DNA of 64,000 nucleotides from Acanthamoeba sp. SK_2022b (taxonomy: Eukaryota > Discosea > Longamoebia > Acanthamoebidae), in NCBI GenBank assembly GCA_027943245.1, contig JANDJZ010000179.1:1-64000 (forward strand), given 5' to 3'. A program made the position numbers and the translations under genes. This document shows positions 8,321 to 22,586 of the stretch, piece by piece (the first letter of the stretch is position 1; each line of letters begins with the position of its first letter). The notes below the pieces were generated by a model. It was not told where the DNA came from. It was given only the letters and a program-made list of their open reading frames with translations, and searched no databases.

Positions 8321-10938
8321 ATGTCGTTTCGGCTGCCTGTCATGAAGAAAAAGGGGCCCTCCCCTAATTCGAGAAGACCGAATTTCCAATCACAATCTGC
8401 ACCTACAGGTAACACCAAGTTGCCTCGGCGTCGAGGTGGACGGGGCGAGCATCGGTACGATGAAGAGGAGGAGGGAAGCCAAGAAGCAGCTCCTCCTTCT
8501 GTACCAGTAGCGATGAGCGAATGCGCGGTCTGCTTCGAGCCCTATGCCATTTCAGATGAGAAGCAGGGCGACAAGGGCCCGTCATTTTCATCTTCCAGGA
8601 CGATGATGATGGATGTGGAAGAGCCACGCACGTCTTCTTGTGCGCGAGTGCCACGCGGGGACGTCGCCACCGAGCCCGCGACCTTTTCGCCCAAGCTGCC
8701 TTACCTGCTGCACTGCGGCCACAGCTTCTGCGCGGAGTGCCTGGACCACTGCGCCGAGGCAGAGCGGGCCCGGTCCCGCAGCTTCTCCCCCTCCGGGCCG
8801 CCTCGGTCGCGCCTCTTTGGTTCCCTCCTGCCCTCCTTCTCCTCCTCTGCCACGGTTGCCACCACCTCACGCCCCGCCTTCTCGTTGGCCTCACGCACGC
8901 CGCTGGCTTCGCCTTTGCTCTCTCACGCCTCCTCCTCCTCCTCCTCGCTGTCATCTTCGCCGCCGCGGGGCGCGAGGGTGAGCATCGCGTGTCCCGTGTG
9001 TCGATGCCGCACGCCGTACGACTCGGACCGGGGACCGGTGGGCGGCCTCCCCAAGAACAACGAACTCATCGCCGCCATCCGCGTCATACGGAGCCTCGTC
9101 GCCGCCTCCGCCTCGCCGTCGCCGTCGCGGCGCCCGACGGGCAAGCGGAAGCGCGCGTCGCGCGGCCGTGACGACTATGAAAATGACGACTATGATAATG
9201 ACGACGATGATGACGAAAACGACGACTATGATAATGACCACGACGAAGAAGACGAAGAACAGGATGACGAGCACGAGCGCCATCGCCATCCGGTGAAGGG
9301 AGAAAAGGAGGAGAAGCGAAGCGACAAGAAGAAGGCCAAGCTGGCCGAGAGCGTCGTCGGTTCCACCGCCGGCAAGGCCTGGCGAACGCTCGTCATCGCC
9401 GACCAACTGGCTCCGACGCCGACGTCGGCCGCGATGACCATCGACCCACCGAGCGCGCGGCCCATCATGACTACCACCACCACGAACAGCCGCGCCGGGG
9501 CCAACGCGGAGAACGACGACGACGACGAGGACACGCTCCCGACCGCTCCTCCGGCCCACTTCTTCGACGACGACAACGAGGAGGACGGCCGCGTCGGTGA
9601 TGGCAGTGGCGCGGCCCGGCAGGTCGCCGCTCCGGCGACGCCGCCCGAACAGGAGCACGTCTCTACGCTGGACGCGCCTCCCTCTGCCCCGCCTCTGCCA
9701 TTCCCGTCTCACCTCTTCCACTACTCCTCCTCCTCTTCGTCGTCGTCGTCGTCTTCTTCTTCACCGTCATCGTCGTCGTCGTCGCCTGCGGCCATTCTGT
9801 TTCCGTCGTCCGCGGCGCCTCCGCCGTGGGCCTTTCCCGCGTTCTTGTTCCCGGCCACGCCCGCCGCGGCGCCCAGCGACGGCCCTGATGGCGTAGCAAA
9901 CGGCCCCGCTCCCGCTCGGGATGGCGAGCAGCCGGCGCCCGCCAAGCCCCCCGTGGTGGCGCAGGCGGGTCGGTGGGTGGAGTCGTCGGCCTCCTGTATG
10001 CGTTGCGAGGTAGCGTTCGGTCTCTTTGTGCGGCATCGCCGCTGCCACTACTGCGGCGGACTCTTCTGCTACCGGTACACCCACCCACCCACCCACACGA
10101 CACGTGTGGGTGAGTCTCTGAGCGTGTGTATGCCGTGTGAATAGATGCTGCTGGCAGTTCTGCGAGATGCCGGTGTCGTTTGGCTATCGGCGCAAACAGC
10201 GCACGTGCTCTGGCTGCGCACAGCGCCTGGCGACTGCTCCTGTGTCCTCTGCCGGGCCACCGCCCACGCCGTCAGCGTCGTCACCCGCCGCGGCCTCCCC
10301 AGGGCCCGTAGAAGAGGCGGCGCTGGTCGCGTGCTCGTCGACAGATAGCGATTGCGAGGAATGGCCGTCGTTTGACCTGAAGGACAAGCTCGCCGCGGTC
10401 TACGACATCTCCTGTGCGCACGCCAACGTCATTCACTCGCTCGCTCGCTCGCACTTCCTCCCTGACGCGACGCGCCCATTTTCTCGGTCCTCCAGGCAAG
10501 GCCGTGGACGTGGGCGTCGAGGCGCTCGCGCTGGCCAAGGGCGAGGCTTCGGCGGAGGAGGGCGTCTTTGTGGCCTCCGATTCCACGATGCTCTGGGGCC
10601 GGTGCGTGGGGGTCATGGTGGCGCTGCCGCTCTTTGTCCTCGGCACCTCCTCCGTGCTCATGGCCGCGGGTGCGTACACAGCATTTTTTATATCATTTAT
10701 GTAAAATATTATTTATTTTATTTTATTTTTTAAAAATTTAGTGATGATTATTTTGTTGATAATTAACGATTGGTGATGTGGCGTAGGTGGCTACCACGCG
10801 TGGGGCTTCCTGGCGCGGCAGCGAAGGAAGTGGCGCGAGGAGAAGCAGGTCGAGGAGGAGGAGGCCCGCATCACTGAAGCCCGGCTTCGGCAGGGACACC
10901 TCGCTCCCCGGCCCGACGACCATCCCGCCCACAGCTAA
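8321..10938 (+). CDS. RING finger + FYVE finger + transmembrane protein
   Basis: This is a four-exon gene: 8321-10074, 10145-10413, 10496-10669, 10787-10938. The total is 2349 coding bases, an exact multiple of three (782 residues). The first in-frame ATG is at 8321; the frame is open upstream but without ATG. A C3HC4-type RING begins with CAVCFEPY and continues with LLHCGHSFCAECLDHC, then is interrupted by about 85 Ser-rich residues before CPVCRCRTPY. An acidic Asp/Glu tract and poly-Ser tracts follow. A FYVE zinc finger spans the first intron: CMRCEVAFGLFVRHRRCHYC, then CYRCCWQFC, then RTCSGC. FYVE domains usually bind PI3P on endosomes, and RING domains usually act as ubiquitin ligases. 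After the FYVE domain a hydrophobic segment (CVGVMVALPLFVLGTSSVLM) precedes a basic, charged tail. An endosome-anchored ubiquitin ligase is inferred. The acidic and Ser tracts give long antisense frames, which are shadows. Confidence 0.82.
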
Positions 10939-11177
10939 CTTGAGTCGGCCAACAGACTCTTGTCTCCTGTGCGTGTGTGCACATGTGTTATGTAATTAAC
11001 GTTGTGTATGTGTATGTATGTGGTGTATGTTGGCGCGGTGGTGTATGTAGCGTGTACAGTCTGGTTTAGGGCTAAAAATTGTAAAAAGATCTTTTTTTTG
11101 TTTTAAAATTTTAATTTTTCTGAAGGTTGCAGGCTGACATCTGGCAGCCTGGTCGCCGATACGCTAGTACGAATACT

Positions 11178-11474
11178 CTACTGGTTGGCCTTCTTGCGCG
11201 CCTCGCCCTTGAGGCGGTCGGCCTTGCCCTCGGCTTGCCACTGCTCATTGCCGAGCACGTTACCGGCCATCTCCTTGACGTTGCCCTTGACCTGCTCCTT
11301 GGTGCCAATGGCGCGCTGTTCAGCCTTGGCGGCCTCGAGCTCGGCATTGCCCTTCTCCTTGCGGGCGAGGCCCTCAGCCTCCATTTGATGGTTGCCAACG
11401 AGAGAGCCGACGTTCTCCTTGATGCCGCCGACGATCTTGTCGTTGTAGGCCGAAGTCTTCGAGGGGTGCGACAT
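11178..11474 (-). CDS. CsbD-like stress protein
   Basis: This intronless gene encodes 98 residues from the ATG at 11474. The protein is highly hydrophilic and holds CsbD-like repeat units: GGIKENVGSLVGNHQMEAEG near the N-terminus and QVKGNVKEMAGNVLGNEQWQ followed by AEGKADRLKGEARKKA near the C-terminus. This K-G-x-x-K-E-x-x-G-x-x-x-G-N pattern is the CsbD family signature. In bacteria CsbD is a general-stress protein; fungal relatives are also small and stress-induced. The exact role is not established. It lies alone between two + strand genes. Confidence 0.85.
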   Translation of the reverse strand: MSHPSKTSAYNDKIVGGIKENVGSLVGNHQMEAEGLARKEKGNAELEAAKAEQRAIGTKEQVKGNVKEMAGNVLGNEQWQAEGKADRLKGEARKKANQ

Positions 11475-12097
11475 TCTGCTGCTTAGTTTTGCTGGTTGTG
11501 TTGGTTGCAAGTGTTTGATGAAGTTAGGGACCGTGGTGGTCCTGGGTTTTATAGTTGCGAAGCAAGAGGCCTCTCTGCCTCTCACTCGGTTAATCCAGTG
11601 AATAACAATCCACAATACAAAAGAAATTTCATGTATGTTGGCATCTGAGAAGGGGAACGGCCAATCTGTGCATGATCAATTACCTGATCCGCCATCTTAT
11701 CTCGCCTTGCAGCTTTCTCATTCTCCAAACGCTTGTCCTGCATTTGACTTCCTCCTGGTGTTTCTTGTGGTTGCCAGCATGTGCCAACAACTTCTTGTTC
11801 AGCTTTCAGTTTAGACTATTTGGACGACCAATTAATTGGCAGCTTACCCAGCCGGCGATGAACCTTGACCTTGATATATTATATATGGCGCGCAACCAAG
11901 GCCAGTGAAGATGTCAACGAGCTGCACAACTCTAGGCGGTGGGGATTGGCGGGCAGGAGGCAGTTGGGAGGCGTCCCATTGGCCGACGCGAAGAAGGAGC
12001 CAACAAGTTCTTGGGGTCACCCGCGGGTGTTGGGCAGTAAGAACACAACCAACCAAAAGAAATAAAAGAAAAAGAAAAAGCGAGGTGCCACCACAAA
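11475..12097. other. Intergenic region, divergent promoters
   Basis: These 620 bases separate the CsbD-like gene (-) from the SUKH gene (+) and must contain both promoters. I see TATA-like TTGATATATTATATATGG at 11870-11887, about 210 bases before the + strand ATG. No convincing reading frame or RNA is present. Confidence 0.4.
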
Positions 12098-13213
12098 ATG
12101 GAAGAGAGCGAAGCGCATAAGAAAAGACAACATGCTGAGCTGGAGGCAAGTGAGGGTCATGTGCCAGATAAAGAGGAGCCCATACCCCAGAAAAAACGCA
12201 AGGTAGGTGTTGTTATTTTATTCTTCAGCTTGCCTGGAGGTTGTTGAGTCTCATGGCCGAGCAGGAGGCCGAAGACACGGACGACGCAGGTACGCCCTTT
12301 CAGGCTGCAGGTTGTGCTGTAATGCTGTGTGGCGCTCTTGTGCGCTCACCGCTCGTACCAAGGTACGACTCGGTGGCAGCACCTGCTGCAGCGGGCCGCC
12401 CTGGCCAGCGCCATCGCCCTGCCTCCCCTCACCGACGCTGATATCGACAAATGCGAGCGGGCCTACGAGCACGCTGTACCCAGCACTCCAGCCCACTCGC
12501 CCACACCTTTGCGGTGAAGTCATGGTGGGCCATCTCATCGTTACACTGCGTACGCCGTGCTGCAGTTTGGGCTCGGGGAAGGGAGCATCAAGCTGCCGCA
12601 GGAGCTGAGGGAGCTGTACCGCACCTTCTCCGGCCTCAACGTGACCGGCGACGACCTCTGGATCTTCGGCTTCAACGTGTTGCCCCTACAGGCCTTGCAC
12701 CCCGACGACAGCCGAAACGTCCCGCGGTCTGCCCAGCAGTATAGAACCGACCTCCAGGACATGCTCGTCGAGTACTACCACCATCCACTTCATCACTTCA
12801 TCTTCATCTTCAAGAAAAACTCACGCGCTCACGACAGATGGCACGAGGACCTGTCGGAGGAGGACGCGGTCGTGTGCGAGCCCAGCTGGCTGCCTCTGGT
12901 GGTGAGGGACGAATACTACAACTACTGGATCAACGTCGACCCCGAGTCGGAGCACCACGGGCAAGTGCGGGAGGTCGTCCTGAACGACCCCTCGACCACG
13001 GTCGTGGCCGACGGGCTGCGGCAGTTGTGGGAGGAGCTGGTCGACGTCTTCATCGAAACGCGGATTCAGCAGCGCAAGGTCGAGGCCCTCCTCGGCGGCG
13101 GCGAGCCGCGCGCCATCACGTTCCAGACCGACCGGGCGGCGGCGGAGCACGAACTCAAGGCCCTGCAGGACGAGCTGGCCCGGCTCGAAGCCAAGAAGGC
13201 CGAGGCCCACTAG
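12098..13213 (+). CDS. SMI1/KNR4 (SUKH) family protein
   Basis: The gene reads as four exons: 12098-12202, 12229-12289, 12363-12475 and 12566-13213, giving 308 residues in frame. The SUKH fold is seen in TRWQHLLQRAALASAIALPP, DADIDKCERAYEH, then across the last intron SIKLPQELRELYRTFSGLNV and DDLWIFGFNVLPLQAL. Further blocks are SWLPLVVRDEYYNYWINVDP and GLRQLWEELVDVFIE. A charged coiled-coil tail (ALQDELARLEAKKAEAH) ends the protein. Family members include yeast Smi1/Knr4 (cell-wall signalling) and bacterial immunity proteins. The role in this organism is unknown. The first intron as drawn is only 26 bases, which is suspiciously short, so the true start may instead be the ATG at 12253 with the upstream exon belonging to the leader. 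It converges on the kinesin gene with about 100 bp between stops. Confidence 0.75.
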
Positions 13214-13316
13214 CTAGCGTGACTCATGCTGACGTCATGCGCGCACACAACACGCACTGGTGCTACAGACAAAGGTTTCTCCGTGTTCGTTGCCATCATC
13301 GTCGTGGTGGTGGTAG

Positions 13317-16562
<3,246 letters not shown>

Positions 16563-16737
16563 CTCTGCAATTAAAACAGAAAATAATACCTCGTCAAAAA
16601 GAAAATAGAAGGAAATATATGCGGGCTCGCAGAAAACAAGTCCGAGTTCAGCCAATTAATTTAGCTAGGGAGGAGATAAAAGAGAGTACCTCTATTTCCC
16701 TCGTTTACGTTCACAAAGCCACACTTCATCTTTCGCT

Positions 16738-17337
16738 ATGTCGCACCCAGTTACTGCACCCGGCCTCACACAAATGTACGAGCAACAGCGTCCGGCCTAC
16801 GCGGCAGCTGCAACCTACGCCGCAACCGTGACCGATAGCACGCCTACGAGCCCACCTTCCTTCACGCCGGCCGACCTCGCCGCTGCCGCCTTGCGCAAGC
16901 GGGCGATCGTGGATGATCTGCCAACCAAGTGCACCCACTGTGGCGTCGGCTTCGCTGGCGCTTCGGGTCCGTGCGTGGTTGAGCTCAAGGACGGCACTGT
17001 GATCGCCTACTGCAAGGCCTCCGGTGGCTGCGGCCGCTCGCAGGTGCTATTCGTCCAGCCCGACCTCGCCGTGCCCAAGTACGAGCAAGTGTGCGTGTTC
17101 AAAGCAGTGGAAGGGCATCCGGCCATGGACATCTCCCCTCTCGTCGCCCGCCTCGACGCTACGCCGGCGGAGGTGCCCTGCGCACGATGTGGGAAGACCT
17201 ACAGCAAGCACCCACAGGGCTACGACACTAACGGGTGGCGAGTTGCGCGTTCTGTTCTTCAAAAGCTCCCCAACAACTGGCCGCGGTGGCGGCCCGCCAC
17301 CAACACCTGGGCCACCAAAGATAAGCCAAGAGAATAA
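16738..17337 (+). CDS. Cys-rich hypothetical protein
   Basis: I do not recognise this 199-residue intronless protein. It has an Ala/Thr/Pro-rich N-terminus of about 50 residues, then a Cys-rich core: CTHC at 65-68, Cys79, Cys92 and Cys98 (the last two in CKASGGC), Cys119, and a second CxxC pair CARC at 148-151. This spacing suggests two zinc-binding knuckles. A Trp-rich tail (NNWPRWRPATNTW) ends the protein. No signal peptide or membrane segment is present. The ATG at 16738 is 175 bases from the divergent kinesin start, so the two genes probably share a promoter region. Confidence 0.6.
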   Translation: MSHPVTAPGLTQMYEQQRPAYAAAATYAATVTDSTPTSPPSFTPADLAAAALRKRAIVDDLPTKCTHCGVGFAGASGPCVVELKDGTVIAYCKASGGCGRSQVLFVQPDLAVPKYEQVCVFKAVEGHPAMDISPLVARLDATPAEVPCARCGKTYSKHPQGYDTNGWRVARSVLQKLPNNWPRWRPATNTWATKDKPRE

Positions 17338-17600
17338 GCTCTATTAATTTGCATTTTGTATCATACAGAGGTAAACGTGTCAGTTTAGGCTGACAAAGCT
17401 TTTGCTAAAAATGTGGTGAGATACACAACATAGAGCACATAATAACATAAAATAACTTTTATTCAAGTGTGCTACGGTACGGGCTGTAGAGTGTGCTGAT
17501 GTGTTGGTACAGTGTCGTCTCATACAGGAAAAGAAGAAAAGAGTTTGAGGAATGTAGAAGGCCAAAGAGGGAGTCAAAATATAGTAACAACATCGTGTGC
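17338..17600. other. Convergent 3' UTR region
   Basis: These 263 bases lie between the stops of the Cys-rich gene (+) and the TKL kinase (-). They are AT-richer than their surroundings and hold only 3' UTR-like sequence; no gene is seen. Confidence 0.5.
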
Positions 17601-20600
17601 TTATCCTCTCTCCTCCAGCTTCTTCATGTTCTCCCTACACATTTTCGAAGCAAGCACATTAGCTGTCACATATGACAAGCAACCGAAGTAGAAGTTACCT
17701 TAGTGTGGCGTTCTCCTGAGCGAGCTGATTGAGCTGCTTGGCGAGCTGGGCCAGGATCACCACCGACGGGTCGCCGCTTTGCTGCGCCGATTGCGCCTGT
17801 GGCTGCGGTCAGAGCATTGTGAGCACAGGTGCCGTCGTGGAGGAAGGAGTCGTGGAATCAGATGGGACATACCTTGTGAGAGAAGCCTTGGATCTCGGCC
17901 AACAGACGCGCCTTCTCGAGCTGCAGTTCCGTTCGGTCCTTGGTTTTGGTTGTCTTCAGACCCTGCTTTTGGAAGCTCTGGACTTGGTTCAGCATCGCCG
18001 AGTAGTCGTCATCGCCTGTAGCCCGACCAACGCGTTATGTTAGCAATTGTGCATGGCACGAAGCCCTGCGAATCCCCGAGCGCATGAATCTACCTGGCAG
18101 CTTGAGCTCGATGTCGTAGAGGCGATCAATGACCATCTTCATGTCGGGCCTGTCGGCCGGTGAGAGCCGACAGCATTCGAGAGCGAGCGGCAGCAGCCCC
18201 GGTGGCGTATCGTGAGGCACCAGCGAGTAGATGTGCTCGATGTCGAGCGCGTAGCCATCGTCGACCAAACGCCTGAAGTGCTTGCCGTCGTGGCCAGTGA
18301 TGATTTCGCTGCAGACGACGCCGAACGAAAACACGTCGGCCCGCTCGTCGTAGGCTTCGCCCATTATGACTTCGGGCGCCATCCAGTTCTCAGTACCGCA
18401 CACGGTCATGCGCCACTGCTTCTTTCCGCCCACCACCATCTCGGCCGCGAAACCAAAGTCGGCCAACTTGACCTGGAAGTTCGACGATACCTGCAAAGAC
18501 GAGCAAAAGACTACGTCAGTTGCCTGCAAGCCCTCAATGCATGGCCTGGCGAGACGCACAAGCAAATTCTCTGACTTGATATCGCGGTGAAGGATTGACT
18601 TTGAGTGGAGGTAGGCAAGGCCGCAAGCAATGTCGGTGATCATCTTGAGCTTGATCCTCCACCTGCCCATGAATACTAGTGTCAACATACCGAAGATGTT
18701 TCTCTTACGTCAGCCTCTCGGTATGCAGGGGAGCGTACGGGAAGACGAGACACTTCTGGAGCTGACGAGCGAGGGAGCCCTGCTGCAGATACTCGGTAAC
18801 GAGATAGAGGTCGCGGTTGTGCTTGCAGTAGCCCAATAGCTGCACGATGTTGGGATGGTGCACGTCCCTATGAAGGTGGTAAGGGGCGTCGATGAGTATG
18901 ACGTCTCGAACGAGCAACTTCAAGCTTCACATACCTGAGCAGGTTGATCTCGCGCTCGACGTAGCGGAAGGCGTCCTCCGAATCGGTGGTGTTCACCTTC
19001 TTTACCGCGACAGGCGTGCCGTAGTAGGTACCCCTCAACACCTGCACTCCAACAAGGGGCCGTGTGTGAGGACAAGCACAGCGCGTGCGCGTGGCGAGGA
19101 TCCCAAACCTCGCCAAAGTCGCCATGGCCGATGACGTCCTTGGAGAGCTCGAGGTCGTCCCACGAGAGCTCCCACGTCGACCGGGGCTCCCTCTCGTAGG
19201 CGTCCGTTCCGCCGTATCGCCCTTCCTCACCAGGCCTCGCCGAGCGCTCCTTCGCGTTCGTCCGTGGTCGACTCCGAGCCTTCACCAGCGACAGTTAAAT
19301 TACATGACGGCCGATCAGTATTTGACATAAGTGGCCATCCACCAATTTAAGAGTTGGGCTCTTACCCTGTCACGGTCGCGGTCACGATCCCTGTCGAAAT
19401 CCCGGTCGCGGTCACGATCCCTGTCCCGGTCGCGGTCGCGGTCCCTGTCCCGGTCGCGATCTCGGTCGCGATCCCGGTCACGGTCACGGTCACGGTCACG
19501 GTCCTTGGTGTCCCGGTCTTTCCTGCTGCTGCTGCTGCCGCCGTAATTGTTGGATCTTCGCCTCTCTTGCCTCTTGAGCTCTCGTTCCCGCTCGCGCCTC
19601 TCGATTTCGATCTCTCGCTCTTTCTCCTTCTCCCGCTCACGATCCTTGTCTCTCTCTTTGTCACGCCCCGCAGCCCCGTAAGGCTGAGAGCGCCGCTCCT
19701 TGCGCTCGCGCTCCTTGAAGTTGCGCGGTAGCGTCGCAACCCGCTCGCTCTCCCTCCGTTCTCTCTCCCGTCTTTCCCGCTTCTCTGCGTCATCCTCCTC
19801 ATCTACGCTCACGAGAGACAAGTCGTGAGCTCGCAGCATGCAGTGCGTGAGCGATGCAGGCACGTGCGGGTGATACCTGACGACATGTCCATGGAGACGG
19901 CTCTCTTCCGAGCACTTTCCCCCGCTGCAGGCATGAAGTCAGGACGAGGCATGGGCGCTCGTGCGCCTCTTCTCGGCTCTTGCCCTGCTGGCGTGCCAGG
20001 CAGCGCTGTGACCGAATACCGCGGAGCCGCTTCGATTCCGTTCACAACAAAATATAAGCAAGGCACAAAGCTTCGTGATGTGTGTGCACGGATGTGCGTG
20101 ATGTGAGGCAGTACCAGCAGAGCTCTTGTAGGAGTCGGACCGCTTGATCTTGCCTGTCTGGCTGCTTCTGCTGGATCTCTCCCTCGACGGCTCTCTGTCA
20201 TAATCCCGGCCTCTGTCCCTCCTCTCTGACCTGTCGCGGCTGCCCTCGCGATCGCGGCTGCTCTCGCGGTCACGCCCGCTGCTCTTGCTGCTGCGAGAAC
20301 GCGAGCTGCTGCTCCTACTCTCCTTCTTAATCTCCTTCTTGACTTTCTCCTGCTCTTTGACTTCCTCCTCGAGCTTCCTAATCTCGTCCTGTAGCCTACG
20401 GATCTCGTCGTTGTCCATCATCGGTATGGGGATGACCAGCGGGTCGGCGTTAAGGCCGGTGAAGTGCGAGAGCGAGGCGGGCGGCGACGACTTGGGCGAT
20501 GACGTCAGCGAACCGGTGAGCGACGAGCCTGACATGGGGAGGTCCCCGTAGGATGACGAGGGCGAATCGTAAGGCGAGATGTTGAAGGGTGACCTCAGCC

Positions 20601-21836
20601 CGGTCTGCTCCAGGCCTCGCACCTGCGCGCGCAGGTCGCCAAGCGAAGAGTCATCACCAGCTCGGCGAGCTGGGTCACCTGGATGCCGAGCACAACAATT
20701 GCATTTGAATCGAGCGCAAAACCATGCGCGTGCGCGCGTTGCCTGTCATGAATGGCGAATGATCGTACTATCAGAGGCGGCGTTGATGACAGCCAAGAGT
20801 CGGCTTTTCTCCTCGTCGTTTATTGGATGTGTCCCCTGCTCTTGGTGGTCGCTCTTAAGGAGCGACTCTGATGATTGGCTGTGGACAGAGGTCAGCTGCC
20901 CGGGCTGCGCAGCTCATCATATTCAGGCGGGTAGGTGGCGTGCGTACGTTCGACCGTTTTCCTCCAAGCTGGGGACCTCCTTCTTGCGGTATCTGGCGAG
21001 GCCAACCGGCGACGACACCACAGGGCTTGCCAACCCTCTCGCTGAATTGGGGTTGACCTCCAGCTCGACCGATAGCGATAGCGTCGTAGGCACGGCCGAA
21101 GCCGGGCCGTCCCCTTCCTCGGCCGGGACCTGGGACCCATCTTCGCCCGGCGGGGGCGGGGGCGGCGTCTTGGGCACCTGCTCTTCATCTTCTGACGAAT
21201 CGGATTCGTCGTCATCTCGATCTTCGTCATCTTCGTTCCGCCCCCTGTTGTTGTAGTTGCGATCGCCGTCGAAATCGTCTAGATATTCGGTCGACTTGAG
21301 TTCGGCGAGACTCACACTCGTCCTCCGCCCCGCGAGGTCGTCGCCTCGCTCAGTCACGGTGGCGAAGCTCCCCGGGGTGCGGGGGGACCGCGGATCGATC
21401 TCGACGGGACCCTCCTTGCGCGACACCGAGGCCACCACGCCGGCCGTGCCCTCGCGCCGGTTGTACTCCTCCTCGGCCCACAGGCGCTGTCGCTGCTTCT
21501 CTCGTTCGATCTCCTCATAGACCATCTGTTGCTTGTCCCTGAGTAGACACGTATTGGTTCCCGTTTTCATTGAAGGCGATGAAGAAGCAGGTAGAGCAGG
21601 TACCTGATCGCTTGCATCTGGCTCTGACGCACCTTTTCTTCGAGCATGCGCTTCCTCTCAGCCAAGGCATTCCTCTTGGCCATGAGGTACTTGGTGACAT
21701 CCTCCACTGAGTCTGTGGAGGGGAACACCCCTGGTGTTCCGCCCTCTGTCGGTGCTGCTGTAGACGTCCCCCCACACGTGTGAGAGAGGCCACGGCCAAG
21801 TGGTCGATGATCATCTGCCTTACCTGGCTCGGCCAT
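17601..21836 (-). CDS. Large TKL-type protein kinase with coiled coils and Arg-Asp repeat
   Basis: This multi-exon gene runs from the ATG at 21836 to a TAA at 17601. The N-terminus has a helical segment (AKRNALAERKRMLEEKVRQS, then YEEIEREKQRQRLWAEEEY), followed by acidic and Pro-rich linkers. A second coiled coil includes IRRLQDEIRKLEEEVKEQEK. A long Arg/Asp/Glu-rich tract of RS/RE/RD type follows. The kinase domain has VIGHGDFGEV (glycine loop), TPVAVKKV (Lys), LVTEYLQQGSL, HRDIKSENLLV (catalytic loop), LADFGFA (DFG) and WMAPEVIMG (APE). DERADVFSFGVVCSEII and ECCRLSPADRPDM are typical of TKL kinases. A C-terminal coiled coil ends LAQENATLRENMKKLEERG. An in-frame stretch right after codon 4 has perfect GT...AG ends and a length of 66, so it may be an intron that translation would hide. 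All catalytic residues are present. Its target is unknown. Confidence 0.85.
19374..19505. repeat. Tandem hexamer tract coding for (Arg-Asp)n
   Basis: A GC-rich tandem array of near-identical six-base units (variants of GGTCGC and GGTCAC with CCTGTC/GATCCC) lies inside the TKL kinase gene. On the coding (-) strand it encodes more than twenty Arg-Asp pairs. The opposite strand also stays open, giving Ser-Arg and Val-Thr frames that are shadows. The array is likely length-variable between strains. Confidence 0.85.
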
Positions 21837-22586
21837 GGTCGTCGCCCCCTCTTCCTCCTCTTTCCGTTCTTCGAAATTCTTCTATCCTTTGCAGCCTCCT
21901 CTCAGAGCTTCAGGGGTCAGTAGACGACGAAGGGGAGTTCTCTTCTCTTCAGAGGAACCACACCACACCCACACACGGAGAGACACAAGGCCTGGAATGA
22001 GTAGAAGATTCTTCAAGATGAGGAGCGCTCTCCGTTGTTGCGTGGGGTCTTGGCGTGCTCCACGAAGGCCTTTCCTTTTCCCAGTGTGTTTGCGGACACT
22101 TCCTCGCCAACGGGCACGACGCTTACCTTCTGAGGCAACAGAACCGGTCCTGGTTCCCCTGCCCGCCATTGGGTCATTCCATTTCTGGACCTTGCCAGAA
22201 AGGTTTGAATAGCCGGGGCCAGACGACCAACTCAATATTGTTATTTTTAATCAAAATAATAAATAAAAGCATTCATATGAATCGGAAGTATACCTGCTAC
22301 CATGCCGTTTGTCGTATATGTTGGTTGATAATACGCGGAACGGATAGCGGCGAGCCTGCGCAGTGAAGAATAATATGAATTGAAGATTAATATGTCAAGA
22401 TTAAAAAAATTGCATCGAAAAGAAAGAGAAAACGACTTGTTGGGTACACCGGCCGAGACAAACGGTGCTGTTGAGCAACAGGGTAGCAACAACACCAAAC
22501 ACCAAAACTGTTAACAGACGAACTCGAAAGGCAGGCGCGTACAAGGAGAGCGAGCAGCTTAGATAGCAGTAGATCTGCTCGCAGAA
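21837..22586. other. Divergent promoter region, possible small spliced gene on minus strand
   Basis: This 750-bp gap separates the TKL kinase (-) from the F-box/WD40 gene (+). On the minus strand a possible exon at about 22133-22226 (including AIQTFLARSRNGMTQWR) is bounded by an AG acceptor and a GTAAGC donor. It is preceded by an AT-rich intron-like stretch (22227-22290) and a short exon with ATG at about 22302. This could be a small unannotated gene or spliced 5' leader of the kinase. I cannot decide between the two. Confidence 0.3.

Noticed and set aside
9226..9721. Long minus-strand frames opposite the acidic and poly-Ser tracts of the RING/FYVE gene
   Set aside because: They are antisense translations of Asp/Glu and Ser codon repeats and show no motif; the plus-strand RING and FYVE cysteines fix the real frame.
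19331..19731. Plus-strand Ser-Arg and Val-Thr repeat proteins
   Set aside because: They are the reverse of the (Arg-Asp)n tract in the kinase gene, which has intact flanking domains on the minus strand.
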